Counted from the first letter of the stretch, positions 24,353 through 32,958 are shown. The stretch is DNA of 64,000 bases from Lachnospiraceae bacterium (GCA_910574965.1 CAJTDB010000010.1:96962-160961), one strand, 5' to 3'. The notes: generated from the sequence alone by a model not told the origin. Translations and numbers: made by a program.

Positions 24353-26180
24353 ATTTAAAGCAGATGATGCGTACAGATTTGCGAAGCATCTTGGGATACA
24401 CCATCAGGCAAAGAACGGGCAGTTGCATTTTTACAAATGCCCATACTGCAATGGAAGCAAGAGCAATGGGAACAATGAAGTATTTGCGATTGATCTGAAA
24501 ACTGGTATGTTCAAATGTTTTAGGGCGAGCTGCGGTGTGGCTGGTAACATGATTACTCTTTCCAGGGATTTTGATTTTTCCCTGGGTACAGAAGCAGACG
24601 AGTATTACCGGCCCCGGAAGAAATACCGGAAGCTACCGACGCCGAAAAAGCCCTACGTACCAAAGGAGCCTGCAATACGCTATCTGGAAAGCCGGGGAAT
24701 ATCAAGTGAAACTGCTCATAAGTATGAGATTACGGTCCGCACCGATAATGAAAATATACTGGTATTCCCATTCTATGATGATCGTGGTGTCCTGCAATTT
24801 GTGAAATACAGGAAAACGGATTTTGTCAAAGACCGGGATAAAAACAAGGAATGGTGCGAGAAAGGCTGCAAGCCGGTTCTGTTCGGGATGAAGCAGTGCA
24901 ACGATAAGTTTGACCGCCTGATCGTGACAGAAGGGCAGTTGGACAGTCTGAGCGTGACTTCCGCCGGTTTGGAGAATGCAGTCTCCGTACCAAATGGAGC
25001 GCGAGGTTTTACGTGGGTTCCATACTGTTTCAACTGGGTAGCGAAGTTTCAGGAGATTGTCGTCTTTGGAGACTTCGAGAAAGGGCATATGACTCTGCTG
25101 GAAGACTTCCAGAAGCGCTTTCCGAACAAGATCCGGTATGTCCGGGAACAGGATTACCAGGGCTGCAAGGATGCCAATGAACTGTTGCAGAAGCACGGTC
25201 CGGCGGCGGTCCGGCAGGCGGTGGAGAATGCGGTCATGGTCCCAGTGCAGCGGGTCCTGCCTCTGGCGGATGTGGAAGATGTCAATATTTATGAGCTGCC
25301 AAAGCTGAAAACCGGTATCTGGGAGCTGGACCGGACATTATACGGCGGACTTCCTTTCGGTATGGTCTGTGTCATAGCCGGGAAGCGTGGGGACGGGAAA
25401 TCGACGGTGGCCAGTTGGATCATGGCGAGCGCCACGGAGCAGGGATATCCGACTTTTGTATATTCCGGGGAGTTGCCCAATTATCTATACAAGAGCTGGT
25501 TTGATTTCCAGATTGCCGGCCGGAATCATATCACGGAAAACAAGACGGATTTCGGGACTGTGAACCGGTTCATTACAAAGCGGAATCAGGAGCTGATTAA
25601 CGCCTGGTATCGGGAGCGGGCTTATATCTATGACAGCCGGATCATCGATACGGATGAGCAGGAAGACCTGCTGAAAAGCGTCACACGGGCGATCATGCAG
25701 TATGGAATCCGGGTTGTTCTGATCGACAATCTTATGACGGCCATGTACATAGATGAGAGACCGGGGACGGATAAGTACGACCAGCAGGGGCGTTTTGTCC
25801 GGGAGTTGACAAAGATTGCTATCCGGTATGATGTGCTGATTCTTCTGGTAGCGCACAGGCGGAAAAATGTTTCTTCGCCCGATGCCAATGATGAGATATC
25901 CGGCTCTGGGGACATCACGAATCTGGCCGGGATCACGCTGAGTTATGACCGGGGCGATAAGCAGAAAGAAATTGATAAAGGCATCATGACAGAAGAGCAG
26001 CGGAAACTGATTGTGGCCAAGAACCGTTTGTTTGGCAAAGTCAATCTGAACGGTATCATTCTCAGCTATGACGAGAAATCCAAGCGGGTATATGGCCCGC
26101 GGGATGACGTGAATGTACAGTTTGGCTGGGATAAGTCAGATGGATTTGAGTTTGCTGGCGATATGGAGATTCCGTTTTGA
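24342..26180 (+). CDS. Primase-helicase (T7 gp4/Twinkle type)
   Basis: 612 residues. A zinc-binding primase domain (C33, C36, C59, C64), TOPRIM-like core (RLIVTEGQLDSLSV and FGDFEKG) and a DnaB-type helicase with Walker A GKRGDGKST (about 346-354), a hydrophobic Walker B (RVVLIDNLM) and AHRRKN. It unwinds DNA and primes lagging strands at the fork. It follows directly after the organizer. The last residues, GDMEIPF, again resemble an SSB tip. Confidence 0.92.
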   Translation: MMYEFKADDAYRFAKHLGIHHQAKNGQLHFYKCPYCNGSKSNGNNEVFAIDLKTGMFKCFRASCGVAGNMITLSRDFDFSLGTEADEYYRPRKKYRKLPTPKKPYVPKEPAIRYLESRGISSETAHKYEITVRTDNENILVFPFYDDRGVLQFVKYRKTDFVKDRDKNKEWCEKGCKPVLFGMKQCNDKFDRLIVTEGQLDSLSVTSAGLENAVSVPNGARGFTWVPYCFNWVAKFQEIVVFGDFEKGHMTLLEDFQKRFPNKIRYVREQDYQGCKDANELLQKHGPAAVRQAVENAVMVPVQRVLPLADVEDVNIYELPKLKTGIWELDRTLYGGLPFGMVCVIAGKRGDGKSTVASWIMASATEQGYPTFVYSGELPNYLYKSWFDFQIAGRNHITENKTDFGTVNRFITKRNQELINAWYRERAYIYDSRIIDTDEQEDLLKSVTRAIMQYGIRVVLIDNLMTAMYIDERPGTDKYDQQGRFVRELTKIAIRYDVLILLVAHRRKNVSSPDANDEISGSGDITNLAGITLSYDRGDKQKEIDKGIMTEEQRKLIVAKNRLFGKVNLNGIILSYDEKSKRVYGPRDDVNVQFGWDKSDGFEFAGDMEIPF

Positions 26181-26192
26181 AGGAAGTGGGAC

Positions 26193-26420
26193 ATGAGTTT
26201 AGAAAAGCTGAAAGAATATTTTGATATTTTTACGGCCTGCTGGAAATTTTTCCGGAAGTATGTGGAACTGATTAAGAAAGTTGACAGTGATTCATACTGG
26301 GAAGCGCTTGTAAATGAGAGCGCTGAAATCTATGAGATGTATGGCAATACAGAATTTGTAAAAGGCCTTCTCGTGGTGACTACAAAGGAAATTGAGAGAA
26401 TTTATAAAAAGGAGCAGTGA
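26193..26420 (+). CDS. Small helical phage protein
   Basis: 75 residues, not recognised (MSLEKLKEYFDIFTACWKFF). GAAGGAAGTGGGAC precedes ATG 26193. It overlaps the next gene by four bases. Confidence 0.6.
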   Translation: MSLEKLKEYFDIFTACWKFFRKYVELIKKVDSDSYWEALVNESAEIYEMYGNTEFVKGLLVVTTKEIERIYKKEQ

Positions 26421-26980
26421 GTTGTCCGGACATAAAACTGCAGTTGCTCCACAAAATGAGTATGGGAATCAAGAAAGAGGACAGGCTTTTCTTGTTAAGT
26501 CAGGGAATTTGTCCGGTGTGTCAAAAACGTGCTGTTGAACCGAATCGAAGGATGTGTCTGGAATGTCTCGGGCATGAGCGTGACAGATATCATCGGAGAA
26601 AAAAAGAGGGGAGCCTAAAAAAGAAAATGGCTCGAAATAATAGCCGTAAAATGTCGGAATACTATCGACGCAAAGAAGCAGGGCTTTGTACTAGATGCGG
26701 CCAGAGAAGCGCTCAACATGGGCGGTTGTGTAACCGCTGTTACGTGAAATATCGTGTGAAACAGGTCGCCCGACAGGATGATATACAGAGATCGGAGCGC
26801 CCGGCATATGGCAGATGTTATATATGCGGCGCGGAGGGTCTGTATGAAGGCCATAAAGTATGCAGATTATGCTATGAGAAGAGGCTGGAAACAATTCCTG
26901 CTATGTGGGCTAATAGGGATAATTCGTATTTCCGATCACAGAATGATCTGGAATATGCCATAAGAAATTCAGAGAAATAG
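26417..26980 (+). CDS. Triple zinc-knuckle basic protein
   Basis: 187 residues with three Cys4 knuckles: CPVC/CLEC, CTRC/CNRC and CYIC/CRLC, joined by very basic linkers (RDRYHRRKKEGSLKKKMARNNSRK). This architecture suggests nucleic-acid binding, but no family is recognised. GTG 26417 follows AAGGAG closely; ATG 26453 is an alternative without a ribosome site. Confidence 0.6.
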   Translation: MSCPDIKLQLLHKMSMGIKKEDRLFLLSQGICPVCQKRAVEPNRRMCLECLGHERDRYHRRKKEGSLKKKMARNNSRKMSEYYRRKEAGLCTRCGQRSAQHGRLCNRCYVKYRVKQVARQDDIQRSERPAYGRCYICGAEGLYEGHKVCRLCYEKRLETIPAMWANRDNSYFRSQNDLEYAIRNSEK

Positions 26981-27022
26981 AAAGGAGACGGGCTTCCCGG
27001 GAAGATGCGCATCGGCTCCTTT
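26981..27022 (+). repeat. Structured intergenic element A
   Basis: AAAGGAG (26981) is complementary to CTCCTTT (27016) and encloses two palindromes, CTTCCCGGGAAG and GATGCGCATC. It could fold as a three-way junction. The element at 28441-28488 has the same plan and similar sequence. Confidence 0.55.
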
Positions 27023-27035
27023 GGATGGTGAGAAT

Positions 27036-27236
27036 ATGAAAGTCAAATGGATTGACAAATACTGTAATGTCTGCGGCGAGCAGTTGAACAGCTGGGATGC
27101 ACGCCTGTCCAAAACGCTGGCATATAAAATCCCAGTATGCGAGAAATGCATAGCGAAAGAATACGACATGGAAGTGGGCAGCCTCCGTGATCGCATGGAA
27201 AACTATTTTGGTATGCGTCCCTGTCAGGGAATATAA
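27036..27236 (+). CDS. Zinc-finger phage microprotein
   Basis: 66 residues with CNVCGEQL and CEKC knuckles. ATG 27036 follows GGATGGTGAGAAT. Function unknown. It lies between structured element A and the 394-residue gene. Confidence 0.6.
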   Translation: MKVKWIDKYCNVCGEQLNSWDARLSKTLAYKIPVCEKCIAKEYDMEVGSLRDRMENYFGMRPCQGI

Positions 27237-27245
27237 GGTGCAGAT

Positions 27246-28430
27246 ATGGGAGAATACAATCTTCTTACACAGAAGCTGCTTGTGGAAGGTTATACGGCAG
27301 AAAATTATCCGGACCATGTACGCCTGCCCTCAGGCTGCTATGGAAAGGATCCTCTGCAGAACATATATGGCGGATTTGAGTATACGCACCAGTATCGTGC
27401 ATGGATGGTATTCAAAACAGGATGCGGACTGCTCATAAAAGGAAATTCCTTTATTGGCAGCATGTCATATATGGGGGTTCTCTGGATACCGGAAAATGAT
27501 AATCCGGTGGTCACCTGCCCATATCGGAAAGATTCCTGTGATCTGCGGAATCCGGTTCTGGGTGGTGCGCATGGCGGAGGGTTATCCAAAATTTTTCGCT
27601 GTGACTGCCGTCAGACCGATGAGCCGTATGATTATGAAAAAAGTTTTGATAAGGTCTGTGAGGATGAAAACCGGAAGAAAAGGCAGAAATATGAAGCGTT
27701 CGTAAAAAGCAGAAACGGCCATGTCTGCCAGTGGCATGCTTATTATAACGAATGGACCAGGGAATGGTCACATGATTATGATCCGATGGTATGCTCAAAA
27801 TATTGTCTGAATATTGGAAAAACCTGCGATTTTACGAACCTTCCGATCAGCAGGAAGAAGGGAAACGTATTCTATGATGTGAAAATATCCTACATCCGGA
27901 ATGACGGAACTCTGTTTGATGGGGAAGAGGTTGTGAAAATCCAAAAAGGCGTTCGACTCTTTGAAACGGCAAAGTCCATGACGATCTGCGAGGCGGCAGT
28001 TCGAAAATGCAGGCAGGAAATTGTAGACAAAGCAAAGAATAAATGGGATCGGGAAATTTTTCTATACGGCTGGAAGGTAGAAGTATTGAATATTCGCGCC
28101 GAATACCGGGAGAGTCGGGACCTAATGCAGGATCTGGAAGACATCCGAAACGGAATACAGATCGTTCATGCATCGGACCTTGACAGGCAGGAAAAGGAGG
28201 AAAAGAAAGAACGCAGGCTGCAGGCTCAGCAGAAGAAAATTGAGAGGCTGGAAAAGAAGATTCTGGATGTCGGTTATCACAGTCTGGAGGAATACAGCAT
28301 TGATAAAATCCACGCTGACAAGTGGCTTGGAGAAGAAAGAATAGTAGAGCTTGAGGTTCTGCGAAAGCACAGACTGAAGGAAGAACAGGAAAAGCCGGTA
28401 CAGCTCAGCCTGTTCGACATGAACTGGTAA
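27246..28430 (+). CDS. Phage protein with C-terminal sliding-clamp motif
   Basis: 394 residues, of a type seen in clostridial phages without known function. The N-terminal 190 residues are Cys-rich (CPYRKDSC, CDCRQ, CQWHAYY, CSKYC), suggesting metal sites. The C-terminal half is a charged coiled coil. It ends PVQLSLFDMNW, where QLSLF is the textbook beta-clamp-binding pentapeptide, so it probably attaches to the replication clamp. Confidence 0.65.
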   Translation: MGEYNLLTQKLLVEGYTAENYPDHVRLPSGCYGKDPLQNIYGGFEYTHQYRAWMVFKTGCGLLIKGNSFIGSMSYMGVLWIPENDNPVVTCPYRKDSCDLRNPVLGGAHGGGLSKIFRCDCRQTDEPYDYEKSFDKVCEDENRKKRQKYEAFVKSRNGHVCQWHAYYNEWTREWSHDYDPMVCSKYCLNIGKTCDFTNLPISRKKGNVFYDVKISYIRNDGTLFDGEEVVKIQKGVRLFETAKSMTICEAAVRKCRQEIVDKAKNKWDREIFLYGWKVEVLNIRAEYRESRDLMQDLEDIRNGIQIVHASDLDRQEKEEKKERRLQAQQKKIERLEKKILDVGYHSLEEYSIDKIHADKWLGEERIVELEVLRKHRLKEEQEKPVQLSLFDMNW

Positions 28431-28440
28431 AACCGCAAAG

Positions 28441-28488
28441 AAAGGAGACCGAATCCCCGGCCGGGAAAGATGCATCGGATTCCTTTTT
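28441..28488 (+). repeat. Structured intergenic element B
   Basis: Same plan as 26981-27022: AAAGGAGACC at the 5' end, palindromes CCCGGCCGGG and GATGCATC inside, and CGGATTCCTTTTT closing. AATCC/GGATT and AAAGG/CCTTT can form the outer stem. The T-run could make it an intrinsic attenuator. Confidence 0.55.
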
Positions 28489-28495
28489 GAGAAGT

Positions 28496-29320
28496 ATGAT
28501 AAAAATATTAAAATATCCAGGAAGTAAATGGAACATAGCTAAAAGCCTTGTGAGGCTGATACCAGAACATCACAGTTATTTGGAGCCGTATGCTGGAAGC
28601 CTTGCCCTTCTGTTTAACAAGCCGCCCTCTGCGATAGAAACCATAAATGATCTGGATTCGGACGTGACGAACCTGTTCTGGTGTATCCAGAAAGATTCTG
28701 AACGTCTGGCCAGACTGGTCATGACGACACCGTTTTCACGGGAGGTATACGAACAGCAGTTTTCTGAACGGGATGGATCAGGGTATGCCAGCAGGTTTCA
28801 ACGCGCTGCAGGTTTTCTGGTTCGATGCTGGCAGGGACATGGGTACCGGACAAACGGCTATAAGGTAGGCTGGAAAAACGATGTGCAGGGCCGTGAAAAA
28901 TCATATGCATTATGGAGCTGGTACCGTCTGCCGGAATGGATTCTGGATATCACGGAACGCCTGCGGATGGTGCAGATTGAGAACCGGCCGGCTTTGGAAG
29001 TGATCGAGAGATTCGGATATGAAAATGTTTTTATGTATCTCGATCCGCCGTATCTTCTCGGCACCAGAAACGGGAAGCAGTATAAACACGAGATGACCGA
29101 TGCTGACCATGAGGAATTGCTGAAGCTGATCCTGCAGAGTCCGGCGAGGATCATGATATCCGGATACGAGTCGGATATGTACAATGACTATCTGCATGAA
29201 TGGAAAAAGATGCAGTTTTCAAGTTGCACAGAGCACGGAAAATCAAGGACTGAAATTGTTTGGATGAATTATCAGCAGAATTATCAGTTGAATTTGTTTG
29301 ATCAGAGTGACGTGATATGA
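28496..29320 (+). CDS. DNA adenine methyltransferase (D12/Dam class)
   Basis: 274 residues: LKYPGSKWNIAKSL for SAM binding at the N-terminus, LEPYAGSLALLF, and the catalytic DPPY at 183-186. Transfers methyl to adenine N6, probably shielding phage DNA from host restriction. It ends with QNYQLNLFDQSDVI, a second clamp-like pentapeptide. No cognate restriction enzyme is nearby, so it is an orphan methylase. It overlaps the next gene by four bases. Confidence 0.9.
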   Translation: MIKILKYPGSKWNIAKSLVRLIPEHHSYLEPYAGSLALLFNKPPSAIETINDLDSDVTNLFWCIQKDSERLARLVMTTPFSREVYEQQFSERDGSGYASRFQRAAGFLVRCWQGHGYRTNGYKVGWKNDVQGREKSYALWSWYRLPEWILDITERLRMVQIENRPALEVIERFGYENVFMYLDPPYLLGTRNGKQYKHEMTDADHEELLKLILQSPARIMISGYESDMYNDYLHEWKKMQFSSCTEHGKSRTEIVWMNYQQNYQLNLFDQSDVI

Positions 29321-29907
29321 AGCAGATGGATGGACAGATAGACATTTTTGAATATCTTTCTGAAAGGTCGATATTTATGCACTGCGGCCATTGTGTATGC
29401 AGTAAATGTTTGTACCATGAGAGTGGTCGGTGTCCATACGGATGCTGTTTTGATGATAAAAGAGCCAGAGAAGATCCATATGATAAAGCGCATCCAAACA
29501 GGCCGCCCAGAACTACCTGGAGTAACTGGAACAAACCCGGAGAACAGGCATACTGGTGCAGAGGCGGCCTTTTTTATCCGACACGTTATTGTGAGAATTT
29601 CGTCAAATACGAAAGCTCTGTAGTGGAAGAATGCATAGACTGTAATATTCAGGTATTTCAGGATGGGTATGTAAGATGCTCCCTGAAAGAGACAGTGGGA
29701 TGCGAAGCATGTATCAGTCAGAGTGAAGGTGAAGATGTTGAAAAGTCGTATGACTGCCAGTACATGACAGATACCGGATGTGAGAAGCTGATTGTAGTTA
29801 AAAATCAGATATTGGATGCGATAGCAAAGAGCGAAGAAATGGAGATTTGTAAGGAACAGTGCTGCAAAGGATGCACGAAGATGTGTAGATACCGATGTGG
29901 ACAGTGA
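29317..29907 (+). CDS. Cysteine-rich phage protein
   Basis: 196 residues with over twenty Cys (CGHCVCSKC, CPYGCC, CIDC, CEAC, CKEQCCKGCTKMCRYRC), so several zinc or Fe-S sites are possible. The N-terminus carries GQIDIFEYL, similar to a clamp-binding pentapeptide. Not recognised as a known family. Starts in the ATGA overlap with the methylase. Confidence 0.6.
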   Translation: MKQMDGQIDIFEYLSERSIFMHCGHCVCSKCLYHESGRCPYGCCFDDKRAREDPYDKAHPNRPPRTTWSNWNKPGEQAYWCRGGLFYPTRYCENFVKYESSVVEECIDCNIQVFQDGYVRCSLKETVGCEACISQSEGEDVEKSYDCQYMTDTGCEKLIVVKNQILDAIAKSEEMEICKEQCCKGCTKMCRYRCGQ

Positions 29908-29923
29908 CATTGAGGTTACGGTT

Positions 29924-30376
29924 ATGATACATGGAGAATTGATAGTTGATAATTTTGCCGGTGGGGGCGGTGCCGGTACTGGGATTGAGATAGCGACTGG
30001 CTATAGTGTGGACATAGCAATCAATCATGATCCGGAAGCTATCCAGATGCATAAGACGAACCATCCAGACACGAAGCATTACTGTGAGAGTGTCTGGGAT
30101 GTAGACCCTGTGAAAGTCTGTGACGGCCGACCGGTGGCGCTGGCGTGGTTTTCACCGGACTGCAAGCACTTTAGTAAGGCCAAAGGCGGAAAGCCGAAGG
30201 ATAAGAACATACGGGGCCTTGCATGGGTGGCGCTTCGGTGGGCGGGAATGGTTAGGCCGAGAGTGATCATGCTGGAGAACGTGGAAGAGTTTTAGACCTG
30301 GGGGCCGCTGAATCGGCGGCACAGGCCCATCCGGTCAAAGCGTGGGCAGACATATCAGGAGTTAGTGGAGTAAAGA
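29924..30376 (+). pseudogene. C5-cytosine methyltransferase, truncated by amber codon and 3' loss
   Basis: Motif I (FAGGGGAGTG, about 11-20) and motif IV with catalytic Cys80 (SPDCKHFS) are intact, and the frame reaches ENVEEF. At 30293 a TAG stands where relatives usually have glutamine (VEEFQTWGPL). The same frame then reads TWGPLNRRHRPIRSKRGQTYQELVE before another stop at 30371. The target-recognition region and C-terminal motifs are missing. The 123-residue product is very unlikely to be active. Confidence 0.8.
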
Positions 30377-30709
30377 ATGGAGGAAATAAAGAAACTTAAA
30401 ATATATTGTCTTTCAAATATAGCAGAGCGTTTGGATAATACAAAAAGGATTCTTCTGCATCTGGAAAAAGATGATATCAGAGAGATAAAGCGTAACAGTT
30501 TTTCGACATCTAATGCAGTATATGTATTTGTGAATTGCAGGAATCCAGCATATTTGAAAGGAATCCTTGCAGATCAGGTAATCATCGATTTCAGAGAGCC
30601 GATGCGAAGCATGGCTGTGGACATTTTAAGAGCGTCGTGTGTGCCAGAACAGTATCAGATCATTGATGATCGGAAAATAGGAACAAGCGATACGAGATTT
30701 AGGAATTAG
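30377..30709 (+). CDS. Phage protein of unknown function
   Basis: 110 residues, mixed alpha/beta (LKIYCLSNIAERLDNTKRILLHLEKDDI; YVFVNCRNPAYLKGILADQVIIDF). ATG 30377 begins just after the methylase remnant. Not recognised. Confidence 0.55.
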   Translation: MEEIKKLKIYCLSNIAERLDNTKRILLHLEKDDIREIKRNSFSTSNAVYVFVNCRNPAYLKGILADQVIIDFREPMRSMAVDILRASCVPEQYQIIDDRKIGTSDTRFRN

Positions 30710-30723
30710 TGGAGGAGAGGTAG

Positions 30724-31002
30724 ATGGAGAATAAAAACTGTTACATAGAGCTAGCAAAGCATTGTATAGGACTTGACAGGAAAAAACCATATGTCCGTCA
30801 TGGGAAGAAATATTACCGTCCATATCGAAATTTCTTTGCCGCGGGTAAAAAATATGAGGACTGGGAAATAATGGAGGGCGCCGGCTATGCAGAACGTGGA
30901 GATCGAAACCAGCATGGAGGATATACGTTTTTTATGACTCGCGCAGGTCTTGACTGGCTGGGCGGAGTGCTTGGTATTTATATCTACGATGAGTCTGATT
31001 GA
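30724..31002 (+). CDS. Phage protein of unknown function
   Basis: 92 residues rich in Tyr and Gly (YVRHGKKYYRPYRNFFAAGKKYEDWEIMEGAGYAERG). GGAGGAGAGGTAG precedes ATG 30724. It is the last gene of the early operon before a terminator. Confidence 0.6.
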   Translation: MENKNCYIELAKHCIGLDRKKPYVRHGKKYYRPYRNFFAAGKKYEDWEIMEGAGYAERGDRNQHGGYTFFMTRAGLDWLGGVLGIYIYDESD

Positions 31003-31043
31003 TAAACCAAACTGAAATTTAATGTTTTACAACAAAAGATAAG

Positions 31044-31070
31044 CCGGGCATTGATTTGCCCGGTAAAAAA
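31044..31070 (+). terminator. Terminator-like hairpin at the end of the early operon
   Basis: CCGGGCA (31044) pairs with TGCCCGG (31057). The following tract is TAAAAAAA, so it may act better on the minus strand. A second 13-bp hairpin with one mismatch lies at about 31108-31140. Confidence 0.55.
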
Positions 31071-31216
31071 ATACACGGAAACCGAACGTATATTCTATAA
31101 AATAAAATGACAGAAGATGCGCCAACATCTTCCGTCATAGGCAAGAGCTATACTCTTTTCTGGATAATTAGATTATAGCACTTACCTTCATGAAGTACAA
31201 GGAGGGAAATGCTACC

Positions 31217-32236
31217 ATGACGAAAAAAGAATTATTCAAAAGTGAAATCTTAATGAAAATGAAAAGACATCTGGATGTATCAATGATAGCTATTTTGGAT
31301 GTGGTTTTATCAGATGCGTTATACGGGGTTGAAATTGTGGATGCGGAGACGCTGCCAGCCACACGGGATATGACCAACGAATATATTCTTCAACTGTATC
31401 AGCTTAAGAAGGGCGGGAAGCTTTCAGAAGAGACGATGTTGGTATATATAGCAGGATTCCGAGAATTCCTGCGGTATGTCAATAAGTCGCTGTTACAGGT
31501 CACTCAGGAGGATGTAGAGCAGTATCTGAGGGATAAACAACGGAATGGGAATAATAATGCATCATTGAATAATAAGAGAAGGAAACTGAATACATTTTTT
31601 GACTGGATGCGGAAAAACGATCTGATCCAGAAAAATCCAGTGGAAAATATCGAAGCTTTTACAGAAGTGCTTCAGCCCATTGATCATCTTGATCCGGAGG
31701 AAATGGAAAAGCTGAAAATGGCTTGTCAGACAAAACGGGATCGCGCATTATTAGAATGGCTTCGGTGCACTGCTATGCGGGAGGGTGAGATACCGGCTGT
31801 AAACATCAATCAGATTAATTGGGCCGAAAGAAAAGTTACCATTTATGGAAGAAAAGGTCATGCATATCGGACGGTGTGTCTGGACTCAGTAGCAGTTCAT
31901 TATTTGCTGGAATATATTGAAGAACGTGGACTTAATATTCGAAGCGGGCAGCCATTGTTCGCACATAGCAGAGGAGATAGGACCCAGGCATTAAGTAAAG
32001 ATGGGATCTATAGAGCAGTTTGCCAGATTGGTCAAAGATCAGGACTAAATAGACGGATATACCCGCATCTGTTCCGTAAAACAGTTGCGACTAATGTTAT
32101 TAAGCGTGGTGGCACAGATGCAGACGCGGGTGAATATCTTGGGCACAAGCCCCAGGGAGTAACAGCCAGGCATTATGCATACCGATCAGAGGATCATGTG
32201 ATTAAGATCTTTCAGAATTATGTGGCTGCGATTTGA
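31217..32236 (+). CDS. Tyrosine recombinase (XerC/D-like)
   Basis: 339 residues. The SAM-like core-binding domain is about 50-145, the catalytic domain has an arginine in CTAMREGEI, HLFRKT (H about 283, R about 286), GHKPQ and nucleophile Tyr about 319 in TARHYAY. AGGAGGG precedes ATG 31217. The prophage already has a serine integrase at its end, so this mid-phage enzyme may resolve multimers, invert the tail-fibre cassette, or be a relic of another element. Confidence 0.88.
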   Translation: MTKKELFKSEILMKMKRHLDVSMIAILDVVLSDALYGVEIVDAETLPATRDMTNEYILQLYQLKKGGKLSEETMLVYIAGFREFLRYVNKSLLQVTQEDVEQYLRDKQRNGNNNASLNNKRRKLNTFFDWMRKNDLIQKNPVENIEAFTEVLQPIDHLDPEEMEKLKMACQTKRDRALLEWLRCTAMREGEIPAVNINQINWAERKVTIYGRKGHAYRTVCLDSVAVHYLLEYIEERGLNIRSGQPLFAHSRGDRTQALSKDGIYRAVCQIGQRSGLNRRIYPHLFRKTVATNVIKRGGTDADAGEYLGHKPQGVTARHYAYRSEDHVIKIFQNYVAAI

Positions 32237-32259
32237 AATTTTCATATATTATAATGCAA

Positions 32260-32605
32260 ATTTTTTGATACCCCCTGGGGTCCTGAAAATTTGCCAGCAA
32301 AATCAGATTTTATAATATGTAGAAAAATGTTATGGATTTCCTGCCGATTCCAGATGAAATGCAATCATCTGGAATCCCGGCGGGCAATCCTTAAAATTTG
32401 CCCTGTCGCCGCTCTCTGAGGCGGAGCGGTAGCGCCTGCATAGCTGGGCAACTATCACCTATCCTTCCTGCGCTGGACGCGCTGAGATGTGGGTTAATGG
32501 GTTGTAACGGTCAGCAGTGACTGCAATTCCTACCGTCTTAAAGGCTTTCACGCTAAAAGCCAGTGAACCCTGCTAAGATGCATTCAGACAGGGCAAACTG
32601 TCCGG
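32260..32605 (-). ncRNA. Candidate structured RNA downstream of the minus-strand unit
   Basis: About 350 bases with no convincing gene but many hairpins. GATTCCAGATGA / TCATCTGGAATC (32346 and 32365) is perfect over 12 bp with a 7-base loop. A compound stem pairs CGGC and GGGCAA with TTGCCC and GCCG. Others are CCGCTC/GAGCGG, GGCTTT/AAAGCC and GACAG/CTGTC. Minus is chosen because the upstream genes run that way. Density of hairpins beside a tRNA-like element recalls large phage RNAs such as GOLLD and ROOL, but I cannot test that. Confidence 0.5.
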
Positions 32606-32657
32606 ACATAGCGCCAGGCGGAATCGAACCGCCTGCGGGGTTCCAGCGCGCCTATGT
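32606..32657 (-). ncRNA. tRNA-like hairpin
   Basis: Minus strand: a T-arm-like hairpin GGCGG-TTCGATT-CCGCC inside an acceptor-like stem (ACATAG(G)CGC with GCGCTATGT). D and anticodon arms are absent, so it is not a working tRNA. It lies between a small gene and the structured region. Confidence 0.45.
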
Positions 32658-32677
32658 ATATTTTTTCTTTCTATCAT

Positions 32678-32908
32678 TTAAGCTACAACTACCAGACGTT
32701 CAGCGCCCATTTTTCGAGATCTGATCTGCCCGTCCTGATGGCTTTTCAGCATGGCCGTGATGGTCTTTCCGGTCTTGCTGGGGATAAGCTCCACAACCTC
32801 ATCTGTATAGCCATAATTCCAGACCAGAACGTCGCCGATCTTAAGATTTTTAACTGCTGTTCCTGCCTGCTGTCCTGCGATTCCCCGCAATTTAACTGTT
32901 CCTGCCAT
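32678..32908 (-). CDS. Small phage protein
   Basis: 76 residues, beta-rich (GTAVKNLKIGDVLVWNYGYTDEVVELIPSKTGKTITAML), possibly an SH3-like barrel. AAAGGTGGAAAAT precedes ATG 32908. It is the last gene of the minus-strand unit before the structured RNA. Function unknown. Confidence 0.6.
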   Translation of the reverse strand: MAGTVKLRGIAGQQAGTAVKNLKIGDVLVWNYGYTDEVVELIPSKTGKTITAMLKSHQDGQIRSRKMGAERLVVVA

Positions 32909-32958
32909 ATTTTCCACCTTTTAACCTTTCCTGTTTTTCCTGTCCTCTGACTTCTTCC

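Noticed and set aside
32330..32550. Two minus-strand frames of 30 and 42 codons in the structured region
   Set aside because: They start at GTG without good ribosome sites and their ends fall in hairpins. RNA structure is the simpler reading, though translation is not excluded.
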